From NCBI GenBank assembly GCA_001466705.2, contig LATX02000035.1:1-64000 (forward strand): a DNA stretch of 64,000 nt. The letters are read 5' to 3'. Below are positions 1-11,409 of the stretch, one piece after another (position 1 is the stretch's first letter; every line of letters starts with the position of its first letter). The position numbers and the translations under genes are program-made. Under the pieces are notes generated by a model that saw only the letters and a program-made list of their open reading frames with translations, was not told the origin of the DNA and did not search any database. The stretch is from Moniliophthora roreri. Its lineage: Eukaryota; Basidiomycota; Agaricomycetes; Agaricales; Marasmiaceae.

Positions 1-369
1 TATGCAAAATACCCCCAATCGACTTCCTTCGCCCCTCATTCCACTCCAATCTCTTTTTGCTCAGAAGCCTGTCATAAATGTACCTGGCGAGATGAACGCC
101 ATACAGAATTTTGTGGCATGGGACTCTGGCAAATGGCCGATCATGATGACACTGGTGACAGGTACTGGATCTTCTTCACACGGATCAGAAACACTCTGTT
201 CCGACTCCGTGATCCGATTGAACCACTCGTCGAGATCCTAAACTGTGTGGTGACAAAAGAGCATAATCTCTACATGCGGAATTATGCCAAGATCATCGTC
301 ACCCTTCAGCAGTTTGTGAAGCAGATTGCCAACGCTGTACCAGTGGTTTACCAAAGCATATCACATACC
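1..369 (+). pseudogene. copia Gag-protease linker fragment (contig end)
   Basis: This stretch encodes part of the long region between Gag and protease, including the motif FCGMGLWQMADHDDTGD and a cysteine cluster (VCEADCQRC in the minus-strand copy). The same protein segment is encoded again at about 826-1095, and the sequence after the N at 370 belongs upstream of it in the polyprotein. The piece is therefore out of order with what follows and probably comes from another copy joined at an assembly gap. Confidence 0.8.
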
Positions 370-370
370 N
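370..370. other. Assembly gap collapsed to one N
   Basis: A single N separates copia segments whose coding order does not continue across it. The downstream side starts about 800 nt earlier in the polyprotein than the upstream side ends. The real gap length is unknown. Confidence 0.85.
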
Positions 371-2098
371 ACGCTTTTCTCTGAGGAGATTTTCAGCTTA
401 GCAAAACTTTCACTGTCCTCAAAACGGATAAAATTCCTCCCAAGACTCCTCCCATTACTAAGGATGAAGTCAACATAGGAGATATTTTTCCGTCAGAATC
501 ATTTGAACATATTTTTGGTAATCTGCCATCCGGAAAACATCTAATGACACATAAGTACCCTAACCAGGTACGAGATGTTATTTCAACCGAAATTTCGGAG
601 TCCACTGTTCCTCGTAATCCTATAAATAGATTCGAGAACAAACAACCTCACAAATCGGACCATGGTCGTGCCATGAGGAGATGGTCACGATTCATGGAAG
701 CCAAAATACAGGCCTGGATTCTGAAATCTCAATATGATCCAACAATGATTCCAATGCCCGAGAATGTCAAATTCCACATTGAGCTTCTAAACAATAATCC
801 ATCTATTGATTCAACACTTTTTGCATACAGAATTTTGTGGCATGGGACTCTGGCAAATGGCCAATCATGATGATACTGGTGACAAATATTGGATCTTCTT
901 CACACGGATCAGAAACACTTTGTTCCGACTCCGTGATCCAATAGAACCACTCGTGGAGGTTCTAAACTGTGTCGTGACAAATGAACAAAACCTCTATTCC
1001 AGGAATTATTCCAAAATGGAATTTCATCGTCACCCTTCAGCAGTTTGTAAAGAAGATTGCCAACGTTGTACCAGTGGACTACCAAGGCATATCACATACC
1101 TTAGTAAGGGGGAGTACAAATTTAATCAAATTGCTCCAGGAAAATACGTTCATGAAGATCCAGATCACCCTGCAATCAAAGCAGGTGAACGATTCAAATT
1201 TGGTGATCACCCTGTCGACTATATCGATTGGAATACACCAAATCCATCCAGAGCACCAACCCCCAAACTAAACCAAGACTTTAAAAGAGTCTTCTGTGTC
1301 ACATGCAATTATCCACATCATCTTGATAATTGGCCAGTCGCTGCTACTTGCATCCCGATCATGTTTAACTCTGTTCAGGAAGGCTTCCCTCCTAAACGTA
1401 ATCCACACGGCTTTAACAAAAAATCTATTAAAAAGCCATTTACGGAAGCTCTTTCTTCGGCAGACGATCCAATTCTCCTTAAAGACTCTTGGAAAAAGAA
1501 GAAAGATTATGCTGAAACATGGTTGAACAAGGAAAGAAATAATAAAGCCTGGGATTCCCTTAATCCCAACAATCTCTGGAATGCAAGACTTCCTCCGAAA
1601 CCCCAAGAATGTCCTATTGTCAAGAAGTCCGAGAAGGAACTTCAGAAACAGTGAAAGAAAATTTCCCAAATGTTCCAAGACAAGGGATTAGCTGCCAAGC
1701 ACCGATGTGACTCACCGGCCTGTCAAGCTAAACACCCTGATGTCATTGACAAGCGAATGGGGAAAAGACCATATCGATCAGCCACCATGGCTGATGATAT
1801 TCGGATCAAGTCTAAGGAAGAATCAGCGGCAATACAAAAAGAATTAGAAAAGAACCGGCAAACTACCAAAGACTTCTTTGGGAATATTTCCAAATGTTTC
1901 CCTACAATTCAGTCTAATCTTTTGCCACAAGTTAAAATTGGTGACAAAATGTTCCAATTTGGCAAAGAACCGACTCCACCTCCTTATGAGTTCAATGTTG
2001 GGGAAAACACTTTTAGGAAAATAACCAAAAAGGAAGCCCGAAATATGGTTCTAGAACATTATGGGGATAGGAAACTTTTCCAACCCAAACCTGTTTGA
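371..2098 (+). pseudogene. copia Gag-protease linker, broken
   Basis: The reading frame follows the minus-strand copy (QLSKTFTVLK..., then a cysteine motif VFCVTCNYPHHL). Breaks visible here are a jump near 825, where about 290 nt of the linker present in the minus copy is missing; a TGA at 1652-1654 (CGA in the minus copy); and a TGA at 2096-2098 (also CGA in the minus copy). A TGT for CGT change and a CCG to TTG change lie just downstream. No canonical CX2CX4HX4C zinc knuckle is seen, but several Cys-x2-Cys or Cys-x4-Cys pairs are. Confidence 0.85.
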
Positions 2099-2116
2099 CC
2101 TCAAACTCCTTACTGT

Positions 2117-4174
2117 TTGAAAGGAGATACCCTTGAGGTTCCCAATATTGACATAGAGGCACCATCTCCACCTCCCAAACCAGTAATGCCGGATCTGGGA
2201 ATAAACATTTCTTCCATAACGGTCAATAATCCTAAACCGGAAGTTCCTGAATTTATTCAAGGTTCTTCAAACATCCAAGCTCGTGTTGATATCAACATTG
2301 CAGATGTTGTTCCTCTTGATGATAAAGATTCTCAAGGGAAAAATGGAGGGAAGAACCTGAATTTGGGAGACTTTGATAAAGAAGATTGGGACAAAAATTA
2401 TAATGATTACGTTCATAACGAAGCGGACTACTACGATTGGTATGATCTAATTGATCTTAAGAGCAGCATCACTAATGAATTACTAGAAACGAACATTGAT
2501 TCCAAGCAATCATCAGCGCTCGATGAACAATTTCTTTCTAATTCTGTAAATAGTAACATTGTACAATGTATGATGACTAAAATTAGTGATAAAAACGTTG
2601 TATCTGTAGAACCACAAACAAATGAATGGGCTCTTGATACTGCTGCAACCAATCACATAACGCCTTTTAAGTCCGATTTCCTTGAGTTAAATGAAATTCC
2701 TACAGGACCCAAGCAGATCATTGGAGTCACTGGATCGGATGTCATAACTCATCAAGGAACAGTAATCATTCGTCATACCAATTCACTTGGAGAAACCCAT
2801 ACAGTCAAACTTTATCCGGTGTTCTATTGGCCTAAAGCAAATCATAGACTTCTAGCTGGGAATAAATATATCGTCAATGGTTATGATATTAAATATTCGT
2901 TCCCAGAAACCTCAATAATTACGAAAGCTAATGGTAAACTCTTTATGTCGCTATTTGCGAAACCAGAAAGAGATGGGTATACTTACCTACATGCTTCATC
3001 TGTCAATCAGAATGAAGCAGTTACCATTCTTGCTTTCAAGATTAAATCAACTGATCCTGTAATTGCTCATAACAGATTTGGTCATATACCCTATCGCGTA
3101 TTGACAAACTGTATGAAGCACTGCAAAGGATTTTCCATTGAGAAACAAGGATCTAAAAAGTCTTTGTGTAAGGGATGTGCTGAAGGAGGAACAGCATCTA
3201 AACCTTACCATAGTTCTCAAAAGCGTAAAGAAAATATCCTAGAACTCATTCATATGGATATTAAGGAGTTTCCTATTAATTCCTACCACCAAAATCGTTA
3301 TACATTAGTTCTAATCGATGACCATTCCTCAGTAGGATGGATTTATCACCAACGAACTAAGAATCAATTTGAAACACTTACCAGCTTCAAACGCTTTCGT
3401 GTTTTAGCTGAAAAGCAAACTGGTAAAATTATTAAATGTGTTCAAACTGATCATGGTGGAGAATTTTTTGGAAATGAGTTCCAAACATATCTTAAAGATA
3501 ATGGAATTCAAATGTGTAACTCAGCCTCTCATATACACCAACAGCAAGGAAGAGTCAAACGTTCAATTCGTACTCTTGCGGAAAAAGCAGAAAAATTCCG
3601 CAATCATGCCTCCTTACCACAATCTTGGTGGGAGTTTATGATGAATAACACTGTACATGTATATAATCGCACTCCAAATAAATGCTTAGAGTGGAAAACT
3701 CCAACCAAAATCTATAGTAAGAAAGTACCTGATGTTTCTTATTTCCGAACACCAGGATGTTCAGCATATGTCTTTATTCATAAAGAACAACGCAAGAACA
3801 AACTTTCGAAGAAAATAGAACGTATAACATTCTTAGATTACGCTCCTAATACTAAAGGATATCAGTTTATGCGACAGGATAAGACAATATTTACGGCTGC
3901 TCAAGCAGACTTCGATGAAGAAGATTTTCCGTACTTGTCTAATTCAGTTGATCGAACCTTACAATCAACCAATGGAATCTTATCTATTCCTTTTACTGGT
4001 ATTAATCGACCACGATCTGATAATGATGATGACAGTCATCAAAATCACGATCAAGGGGGAGGAAATGATGATGATGACGATCATCCTGATTTCCCTCAAC
4101 CTAATAATCCCAATGGAGGTAATGATCCTGTGGATCATCATCAGAACCAGAATGATGGTGGGGATCAATCATGA
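2117..4174 (+). pseudogene. copia protease-integrase region
   Basis: This is an open stretch of 685 codons. The aspartic protease active site reads WALDTAATNHIT, a D-T-A variant of the usual D-[ST]-G. Downstream is the integrase zinc-binding HHCC region (HNRFGHIPYR ... CKGCAEGG), then the DDE core: HMDIKEF, TDHGGEF, and the third acidic position, which here reads GRVKRS instead of GRVERS as in the minus-strand copy. Loss of that Glu should abolish strand transfer. The stretch ends in a Asp/His/Gly/Asn-rich low-complexity linker (about 4015-4170) and a TGA. Copia integrases act in the nucleus on the element's cDNA. Confidence 0.9.
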
Positions 4175-4255
4175 CCTAAAAATACTGCACCGTCGCAAAA
4201 CCCAATAGATCCTGAAATAAATAATATAAACAGGAGAATGTGACGAAGGGTACAG

Positions 4256-6018
4256 ATGTTTGACCCTAGTCAACATCAACAAAGTCGTCCTAAAAGACAG
4301 ACTCGAGTACCACAGCGGTATGGAGACGCAATGGGTCGTATGCCTATCCGAGATAGATTACGTCTACGTACATATAACAACTTACCTGATTCTAATGATC
4401 AAGGTGATAGTCCTGATCAAGAATTCATACAAGGTAGTAGTCGTGACCATGAGCAGGAAATTCCACCTGCTGAACATCAAATACAACAGTCAAATGAGGA
4501 TGAAATGGAACAAGATCATGATCAAATAGAAATTGATCGAACTCCACCTCAGACTGATGATGAAATGGTCAATTATGTACAAATTCTTTCTCAGGAAGGG
4601 GGAGTTCGTTACCTTGATTACATTATAGCATCAGCATTGTCAATTGACAACGTACGTCAATGGCAATACAAAGACATTCTAACTCTGTCAAAAGATGAAC
4701 AGAAGAAATGGATGGCTGCATGTCATGATGAACTCAAATCACTACAAGAACGCAGTGTTTATAAACTTGTAGATTTACCTCAAGGTCAAAAAGCGATAAA
4801 ATCCAGATGGGTTTTTGACGTCAAAACAGATGGCCGTTATAAGGCATGACTTGTAGCGAAAGGTTTCTCACAAGTCGAAGGAATAGATTATGACGAATTG
4901 TTCTCTCCTGTAGTATGCTTTGAAACTGTTCATGTATTACTTGCACTAGCCGCTCTTGAGGATTGGGATATCCAAGCGCTAGATGTCAAAACAGCCTTTC
5001 TCTATGGCGAACTTGACAAGGAGATTTATATGGAACAACTACAAGGATTTGTCAAAGGTTCAAACAAAGTTTGGCTATTATGCCGTGCATTATATGGTTT
5101 AAAACAAGCCTCTTTATCATGGTGGTACCAATGCACTAAATCCATGGCAAAACTAGGATTTAAGCACTGTATATCAGATCGACCACATATAATGAAATAT
5201 GCACGAAATGATATAATCATTGCCATTGTATATGTAGATGATGTGATTTTCATGGGTTCAAATTCTAGCCTTCTTCACTCAAAGAAGAAAGAATTCATGA
5301 AAATATGGGAATGTAGAGATTTAGGCGAACCTAGAGAATTCCTACAAATGTGGATTACTCGAGATCGAAAGCAACGTACTCTATCACTTGATCAAAGTGA
5401 CTATCTCGAGAAAATCATTAAACGCTTTGGTATGGAAAATGCCAATCCTACTTGTACTCCATTACCTGCCGGTTACAAACCTACGGCAAATAAAGGAGAA
5501 GCGAACTCTACAATTAGATGAGTTAAGGTTAGTCACTAGCCTAGTGTTCTATATCTATGCTTAGGTACCCGACCAGATATTACTTTTCCGGTCATCAAAC
5601 TTTCGCAATATGGGACAAATTCTACTCAGGAACATCTCAACAAAGCAAAATATATCATTCGATACCTAATCGGAACCCGCAAATATTCCCTTACTTACAA
5701 AGACAAGCAAGGAGAACAAGGTTTCATAGCATATGCTGATTCTGACTGGGCTACAGATGAAGACACTAGAGTCTCACAAACAGGTTATCTCATTAACTTC
5801 ACTTGTGCTCCAGTCTTCTGGGCTTCACAAAAACAGAAATCCGTAGCATTATCCAGTACTGAAGCCGAATACTACCGAAATAGACTGACACGATCTGTGA
5901 TCAAATGGATAATTAATTTATTCTCTGAAATCGAATATCCTATAGCAAAACCACCATTGCTTAGTGATAATCAAGGTGCTATCTTCATCAGTAAAAATCA
6001 AGTTACTGAAAAACGAAC
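4256..6018 (+). pseudogene. copia reverse transcriptase-RNase H, broken
   Basis: The RT region begins near KSRWVFDVKTDG, is interrupted by a TGA at 4847-4849 (CGA in the minus copy), and continues with FSPVV, LDVKTAFLYGELDKEIYM and the polymerase motif YVDD near 5230. A second stop and frame loss occur at 5519-5540. RNase H sequence follows (YADSDWATDED, SSTEAEY). The frame joins LTR sequence at about 6018, directly after TEKR, so the last 60 or so codons seen in the minus copy are gone. Most substitutions relative to that copy are Arg codons lost through CpG change. Confidence 0.9.
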
Positions 6019-6394
6019 AGTGCTCCCTCGTCCAGTAGGAGTATTGTAGCCTCATGCACAATACAGTAGAACACATGTAGAATTCATGTATAGTTCCTTC
6101 CGCTGTCAGAGGATTGTATTGTGTCTCTCCAAGACACATTATTCTTGGATACTTCGTCTCACAAGTATTCAGTAGCTTACATCCATAGCTTACTAGGTTT
6201 CACTGTTTATCCATGGAACTTATCCTTTAGAGTAGTATAAAAGCAAGCATGTATGTAGCTACATTCTTCAGTTCAATTTACATTGACTACTCTGCACATC
6301 GCATCTCTACAACCCTCAAGGTTCTAACAAGCTCTCGTACAAATGTGAGTTGAGCACACTCCACTGTGCTTTACATCTCCGTTCTGTCTCAACA
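6019..6394 (+). repeat. copia 3' LTR, 5'-truncated
   Basis: It aligns with the complete LTR at 35048-35563 (reverse strand) from the motif AGTGCTCCCTCGTCC to the terminal TCTCAACA at 6394. The first 140 or so bases of the LTR, the polypurine tract and the end of pol are deleted. A TATAAAAGC box is at 6236-6244. Confidence 0.92.
6236..6244 (+). promoter_or_regulatory. LTR TATA box
   Basis: TATAAAAGC inside the LTR is conserved in the minus-strand LTR at 35198-35206. It is the likely core promoter of the element. Confidence 0.6.
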
Positions 6395-7320
6395 AGGTAT
6401 GCTTTGGAGAAGCATTACTAGCTTGAAACTTTGCTTAGGACGCGTTGGATCACGCAGTCACATGAGTGTCGGATAGCAATTTTTGGCCGTGCGACCTCCA
6501 TTTTGCCGTCATTCTGGACCGAGACGATGACAACCCATCCCAGTCGTCCGGGTATCAAAGTGGTGCCAACAAACGGCACCTTAGTCACCGAAAAGCTATC
6601 AATTATGACGTAACCGTTACCAGTCCTTTTCTATTTCGATGAACAATTTTAGTACCTTCTGAGCTCTTAGAGTTGATAGAACCAATTTGATTTTGAATGT
6701 AAACGAGTGCAAGTCACAACCAGCAATTGACACACCATTCCCTAACTGTCGCAGCGAGGGCTCTGTTAGCCTGTTTCTAAGGTCACCTTCTGAAATCATG
6801 ACTTTGTATTCTCGCCTTCTCAATTATTCCATACATTCATATGATAGATCAAATGTACTTACACCTACATAGGTACAATGTTCTCAAAAAGCGGATCCAT
6901 GGGTAATTTATATTCTTTTTGTTCTCGCAAGCCAATAGCCGATCACGATGCTGCATGTTATTGAATTGCTATTAAAGTGCCCAGCTGGCTTGGATTTTCA
7001 GAGCCCACCACACAGGAACCCAAAAATCTGCGCATTGGTAATGTAGATTATACTTTGCACGGGGGCCAGGGTCCCACAATGGTTGAGCTGGGATATTCGC
7101 ATTGATGAATTCGCATTTCTCTCCTATGTACATAGGTAAGATAGTCGTAAGCGCCGTATCCATGACGCTCCACAGAACTCGTACTGCTTTCTGTCTTTAT
7201 GGATTTGTGTGGTTGAGGATTCAGGTATATCCCTCCTGGATGCTTTTTCTCGAATCGCATTTTTTACTAGCATGAATGTAGTTGCCAAGGGTCAGGACAC
7301 AGAGCAAGGGAAGATTATAC
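6395..7320. other. Intergenic, no supported gene
   Basis: Only short open frames occur. A minus-strand stretch at 7048-7260 looks protein-like (it contains PGGIYLNPQPHKS) but has no start, splice partners or recognisable family, so I do not call a gene. Confidence 0.5.
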
Positions 7321-7970
7321 GACTGTAAAACATGAGCTTGGATAAGCGTAGAGAGCTCTGAACAGACGTACGATATGTAGCTTCATGCACATGGACGAGT
7401 GTGCCGGATATAAGCTGTTCAGAGTTCATCCTGGAACGAGAGTAGTGTCCTGAATGGCTGATAGTCATCTCGAGTAGCTTGGTTTTGTTAGTTTATTGCA
7501 AAGTCTTTGGTCCTGCAAGAATGGGGGTGTCCCGGCCACCTGTTTAGAGAGGGTGAAATGTCATCACAGCAGAACAAAGAAGATAACTAGACTCACCATT
7601 ACCTGTATACCGACATTGAACCTTTCCGTGAGCCCATAAAGTAGTCCCGTTACTTGAGCTGAGAAGCCGATGCTGCGCGTCACCGTGACGGTGCTGTGGA
7701 TCCGAGACCATCGAAGAAAAACACATTGAATGAACTTTGAGGTTGAACCCAGTTGGAGTTCGATGGTATCAATCAGGGTATTACTTCGGTAGAGGTCGAG
7801 GGATTAGTGTTGGTAACTGTCGTCATTGATTCAGTAGCAAGATGAGAGTAAGCGAAAAGCGACGAGTCCGACGCGCTCGACGGTTATGTGTCATGTGAGT
7901 GCTCGGTGACGACAAGCTCTCTCTACCACTCCCACCTTCCAACTCAGCAAGCATGGTACATTTCGCAAAT
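7321..7970. repeat. Repeat block copy D (with 11.45, 17.2 and 23.1 kb copies)
   Basis: The last part contains the same series of landmarks as the other copies: ATGAGAGTA, the GACGAC/GACGACAAGC motif, CTCTCTCTACCACTCCCACCTT-like pyrimidines and CAGCAAGCATGG. This part aligns with 11990-12140, 17260-17400 and 23665-23800. The earlier part (7321-7700) resembles 23175-23460 more loosely. Confidence 0.6.
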
Positions 7971-8439
7971 TTTTGGCTTGGTGCTTACTCTCAGAATACC
8001 GAGAAGGTCTGGAAGGAGGAATTTAGAGTCAATGGATATTCGGCAGCAAAATGACCGATATCGCTCAACTCTGATCGTTTTGGGCATTCATCAAACTGTG
8101 AAGTCTTAGAAAGTCCTTTCGTAAGTCCATATACAGCTCTATTAGGATCATAAACGCCGACTTGCTACCAGCTTTCTGATCGAGCCTTCTGGCGCCAAGG
8201 GAGAACACGTATTGGAACTGCCGTCCGGCCTCAACGGCTTTGCAACTTGGAATCGTTTGCACACCTCCATTGCAACACCCTCTACTCCCCATCTACGTCG
8301 ACCTTATGCCACCATGGATCACTCCTATCAAGCAAGCGAGTGACAATGACCCACTGGAGATTTGTATTCGCCTCAAGAGACTGGTATGTCGTGTTCCTCT
8401 ACTACGCTTATAGGCACCTGATGCTCTCCTTTAGCGCGG

Positions 8440-8767
8440 GTGCTACCGACATGTCGAACAAGAGGAAGAAAGTCATCGAGTCAGCAGGCGATATTGTTGG
8501 CAATCTGATCAACATCGATCCTGGACATGTCACAGATACGGGACGGTATCGTATCTTCTATGGGTGCGTTCAAATTTCCACGTCGCGTTACCTCCATCTC
8601 TCACATTATCGATCACGGCGCTGTCAAGGAAATCTTGAAAGTCCTAGAACATCCAAATCCACATCACAAGTGATTCCAACGTCTCACAACGTTTGCGCAA
8701 GACAGAATGATTACTAGGAAGCTGCCAGAATCTCGCTCATCAAAGATGAGCGTAGCATTCACAATAG
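8440..8767 (+). other. Possible 5' exon region of adaptor gene, unresolved
   Basis: An open stretch starting at an ATG near 8451 reads MSNKRKKVIESAGDIVGNL and could be an upstream exon of the gene at 8768-9386. By alignment with the paralogue at 18093, an ATG near 8736 (MSVAF) could instead be the original start, but it is out of frame by one base with the adaptor domain. The true start is undecided. Confidence 0.3.
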
Positions 8768-9386
8768 TCGACTCACCATACTGCCACTGCTCTTGCGATT
8801 GTCGGTAAAGCTGTACCAGTGATGGTGCCTGGCAAAGCAGCAGCTGTTGCTCTAGCGAAGATCGTAGAACTGGCCAAGGTTCGTTATTCCTCTCTTTTCA
8901 GGAATCTTTCCTTTACTCACTATCTGGTAGACTGCGCAAGGCAACAAGGACGAGGCACTTAGACTCAGCAAACGTGCTGAGGATGTGGGGAAACGGCTAC
9001 TCAAGAGGCTAGACCGTGCCAAAAATCCACCACCTGAAGCTCTTGCTGAGATTGGGAAAGATATCCAGCTGTTACAGTCGTACGTTCACGATTTTCTCGA
9101 TCGAAGAAGTTCATTTTCCACCAACTGTTACCTACAGGTTTCTTGATAATATACTGTCCGCTCTCCTACGGCTGCAAAAGCCGACGCGGAATCGTGTCAA
9201 GGCGTTTCTGTTTGCCAAAGACCACAAGGATGAGTTGGGCCAGCTTCAAAGGAAGCTAGATGATGGATTTCGTGCATTCTCTGTATGTATCATTCTCTTA
9301 TTACTGACCCAAGACTCACTCTACGTCCTTTCTAGGCTAAAAAACAGCCTAGCGTTGCGAATCAACGTGTCTCGCCTCCGAAATGA
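8768..9386 (+). CDS. Four-helix adaptor domain protein (MLKL/NLR N-terminal type), 5' end unresolved
   Basis: Four exons splice cleanly: 8768-8878, 8931-9079, 9138-9282 and 9336-9386. Donors are GTTCGT, GTACGT and GTATGT; all acceptors are AG. They give 151 residues ending PSVANQRVSPPK. The product is helical and charged. It starts with an Ala/Val-rich segment containing KAVPVMVPGKAAAVALAKIV, followed by GNKDEALRLSKRAEDVG and a last helix DELGQLQRKLDDGFRAF. That pattern (hydrophobic start, NK-x-[ED] helix, then L-x2-L-x2-ALD-x-F) is what I know from the MLKL-like N-terminal bundle that heads many Agaricomycete NLR proteins. No NACHT or repeat domain follows. Decayed paralogues lie near 12.87 and 18.09 kb. 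The assignment rests on pattern only. Confidence 0.6.
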
Positions 9387-9788
9387 CGTGTTCAATATCA
9401 CACAGACACAGTTCCGGTACAGACAAGGCTGAGAGACGGGAGAGACGGGAGACGTCTAGGACGCCGGTGAGTACGGATGATGGTCTGAGACATGTCGAGC
9501 CCGTGTTGACTCATGGCAGCGTCGCTTTATTCAATGAGAGTTGGAGCAATGCATAGGGCTGGAAGGGTGAAAACTCTCCTCGTTGCGTGTGTAGTACGTG
9601 GTCACTTTCCACATTGGGTTCCATCAAAAGCCCACGCGAGACTATCTCTGTCATCGATTTGAATCGGGGGCGTCTGATAGACGTGTTCATTCAGACAAAG
9701 GGGTCGGTCAGGGGTATACTCCCGGCCTTCATAAATCAGCATGACAGTCAGACTACAGTACCAAACCAATCTCTGAAAACCCCACATC
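9387..9788. other. Intergenic, upstream of GH71
   Basis: No coding region is supported. Short frames here have no start, splice or family support. The GH71 promoter must lie here, but no clear TATA box is seen. Confidence 0.5.
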
Positions 9789-11409
9789 ATGCTGGGTACC
9801 GTTCTTCTATTCTGTGCTACGAGCGCGTCTCTGGCTTCCGGACTCGTTCCAGGACTAAGCCCCTCCTCTGAGAAATCAGTCTCAGCTAGACAAAGCTTTC
9901 CCAGCTCAAAGCTGGTATTCGCCCATTTCATGGTACGTCCTTACCCATACTCTCCTTAGCTTCTCTTACTAACACCTCCCTCCTATTTAGATGGGTATTA
10001 CAGGCAACAGAGGCTCTGCTGCCGATTATGACGACGACATGCGTCGCGCCAAAGACCTGGGTATTGACGCATTTGCACTCAATATCGCCACTGGCCAAGA
10101 AACTCAGCTCAACTTTGCATACGACTCTGCCGCTCGCAACAGCGTGAAAGTCTTCCTCTCCTTTGACTGCAACTTCTATCACCCAGGCGACGAAGGTCTC
10201 GTCGGTTCCACAATCGCTTCCTACGCCAAACGTCCCGGCCAACTTCGCGTTGGGAATAACAGAGTCTTCGTGTCATCATTCATTGGGGATCAGTTGAATG
10301 TTCAGGCGATTAGGAAAGCAGCTGGTGTAGATATCTATTTCGCACCCAATTTCCATGTTGGTGCGGCAAACTTTGGACCTTTGGATGGGGCGTTGAATTG
10401 GCAGAGCTGGCAAAGTAATGGGAATAATAAGGCGCCGAAGAATGGGAAATTAGTTACTGTGCAGCAGGGTGACCAGGCGTATTTGCGTGCTTTAGTCGGG
10501 AAGGGGTATATTGCGGGCGTTTCGCCGTGGTTCTGTGAGCCAATGTTACGCTCTTTATAGTACTGAGTCTGACAATACGTTCCTTTTAGTCACTCACTTT
10601 GGTCGTGAGGTATCGTATAGCAAGAACTGGGTCTTCCCTAGCGACTTGCTGTTGTACCGCCGATGGATCGATATGCTCGCTCTCCAACCTACGTTCATCG
10701 AGATCATTACGTGGAATGACTACGGCGAATCACATTACATTGGACCTCTTTCAGCCAAACACGTCGACGATGGCGCTTCGAAATGGGTGAATGACATGCC
10801 TCACACTGGGTGGTCTGAGCTCTCTCGACCTTTCATCGCAGCGTACAAAGCCGGGGCCAACTCTGTCAATTCCTTCATCAAGGAGGAGAAACTCATCTAC
10901 TGGTACCGTATCACGTCCAAGAACATTAATTGTGATAGTACAGGTGAGGTTTTCCGCTATTTACCTATCTCTTATCGCTAACGAAACATTCAGATACCAC
11001 GATGGACCCAATCAACAACCCCAACAACCCAGACTTCTTCCGAGGCCGTCCAGATGGCTGGGAAACCATGGCAGACGATGTCTTCGTCGTTTCCCTTCTT
11101 AAATCCCCTGGGANCGGTGCTCAGCGCTTTGCGCTTCGTCGAAATGGTGCAGAGGTGATGAGCGAGACGAGTTTGAAGCCCATTCAAGATACTTGTCCTT
11201 GTGGATTGTACAACTTCAACTCGTATGTGGGCACGGTTCCGGCTAGTAGAGAGAGGGATGTGTTGAGTGGGGATTCGTTTGGGGCGTTTAGTAATGGGTT
11301 GAAAGTGAAATGTGCACCGACTGCTTCGTTGGCGAGTTCGCCACCCCCGACGATAGCACCCACAACGACGATTAGTGTGAGCGCTGCGCCGACGAGTCCG
11401 CCTGTTTAA
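9789..11409 (+). CDS. GH71 glucan endo-1,3-alpha-glucosidase (mutanase), secreted
   Basis: Four exons, 9789-9932, 9991-10534, 10590-10943 and 10994-11409, give 485 aa. An N-terminal signal peptide (MLGTVLLFCATSASLASG) indicates secretion. Family 71 enzymes cleave alpha-1,3-glucan of fungal cell walls and act in wall remodelling or on other fungi. Family landmarks are KLVFAHFM, GIDAFALNI, VFLSFDCNFY (Asp107), GVSPWFFTHFG made across intron 2, and ITWNDYGES (Asp273 and Glu276). Asp107, Asp273 and Glu276 correspond to the acidic catalytic positions known in fission yeast Agn1p. The C-terminus is a Ser/Thr/Pro-rich tail. Introns are 50-58 nt; intron 1 has a clear CTAAC branch site. One ambiguous base (11114) is in frame. 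Start chosen for the signal peptide. Confidence 0.95.
11114..11114. other. Ambiguous base inside GH71 exon 4
   Basis: This N falls in the second position of a codon (a-N-c) and the frame continues, so it is a single uncalled base and not a gap. Confidence 0.85.

Larger units (their letters stand above)
1..6394 (+). mobile_element. Decayed Ty1/copia retrotransposon, 5' end outside window
   Basis: Domain order is Gag-linker, protease, integrase, reverse transcriptase, RNase H, then a 3' LTR, which is the copia (Pseudoviridae-type) order. The element has no 5' LTR or gag start in the window. It carries several in-frame stops, a single-N join at 370, an internal deletion near 825 and a deletion near 6018 that removes the last pol codons, the polypurine tract and the first part of the LTR. 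It is not autonomous. The same family occupies 24416-35563 on the other strand, which allows the breaks to be read by comparison. Confidence 0.93.

Noticed and set aside
4015..4170. GAT-rich run as a microsatellite
   Set aside because: It codes for the Asp/His/Asn/Gly-rich linker of the copia polyprotein and is not a pure repeat.
9602..9931. 109-codon minus-strand frame
   Set aside because: It is antisense to GH71 exon 1 and its upstream region, with no splice or family support.
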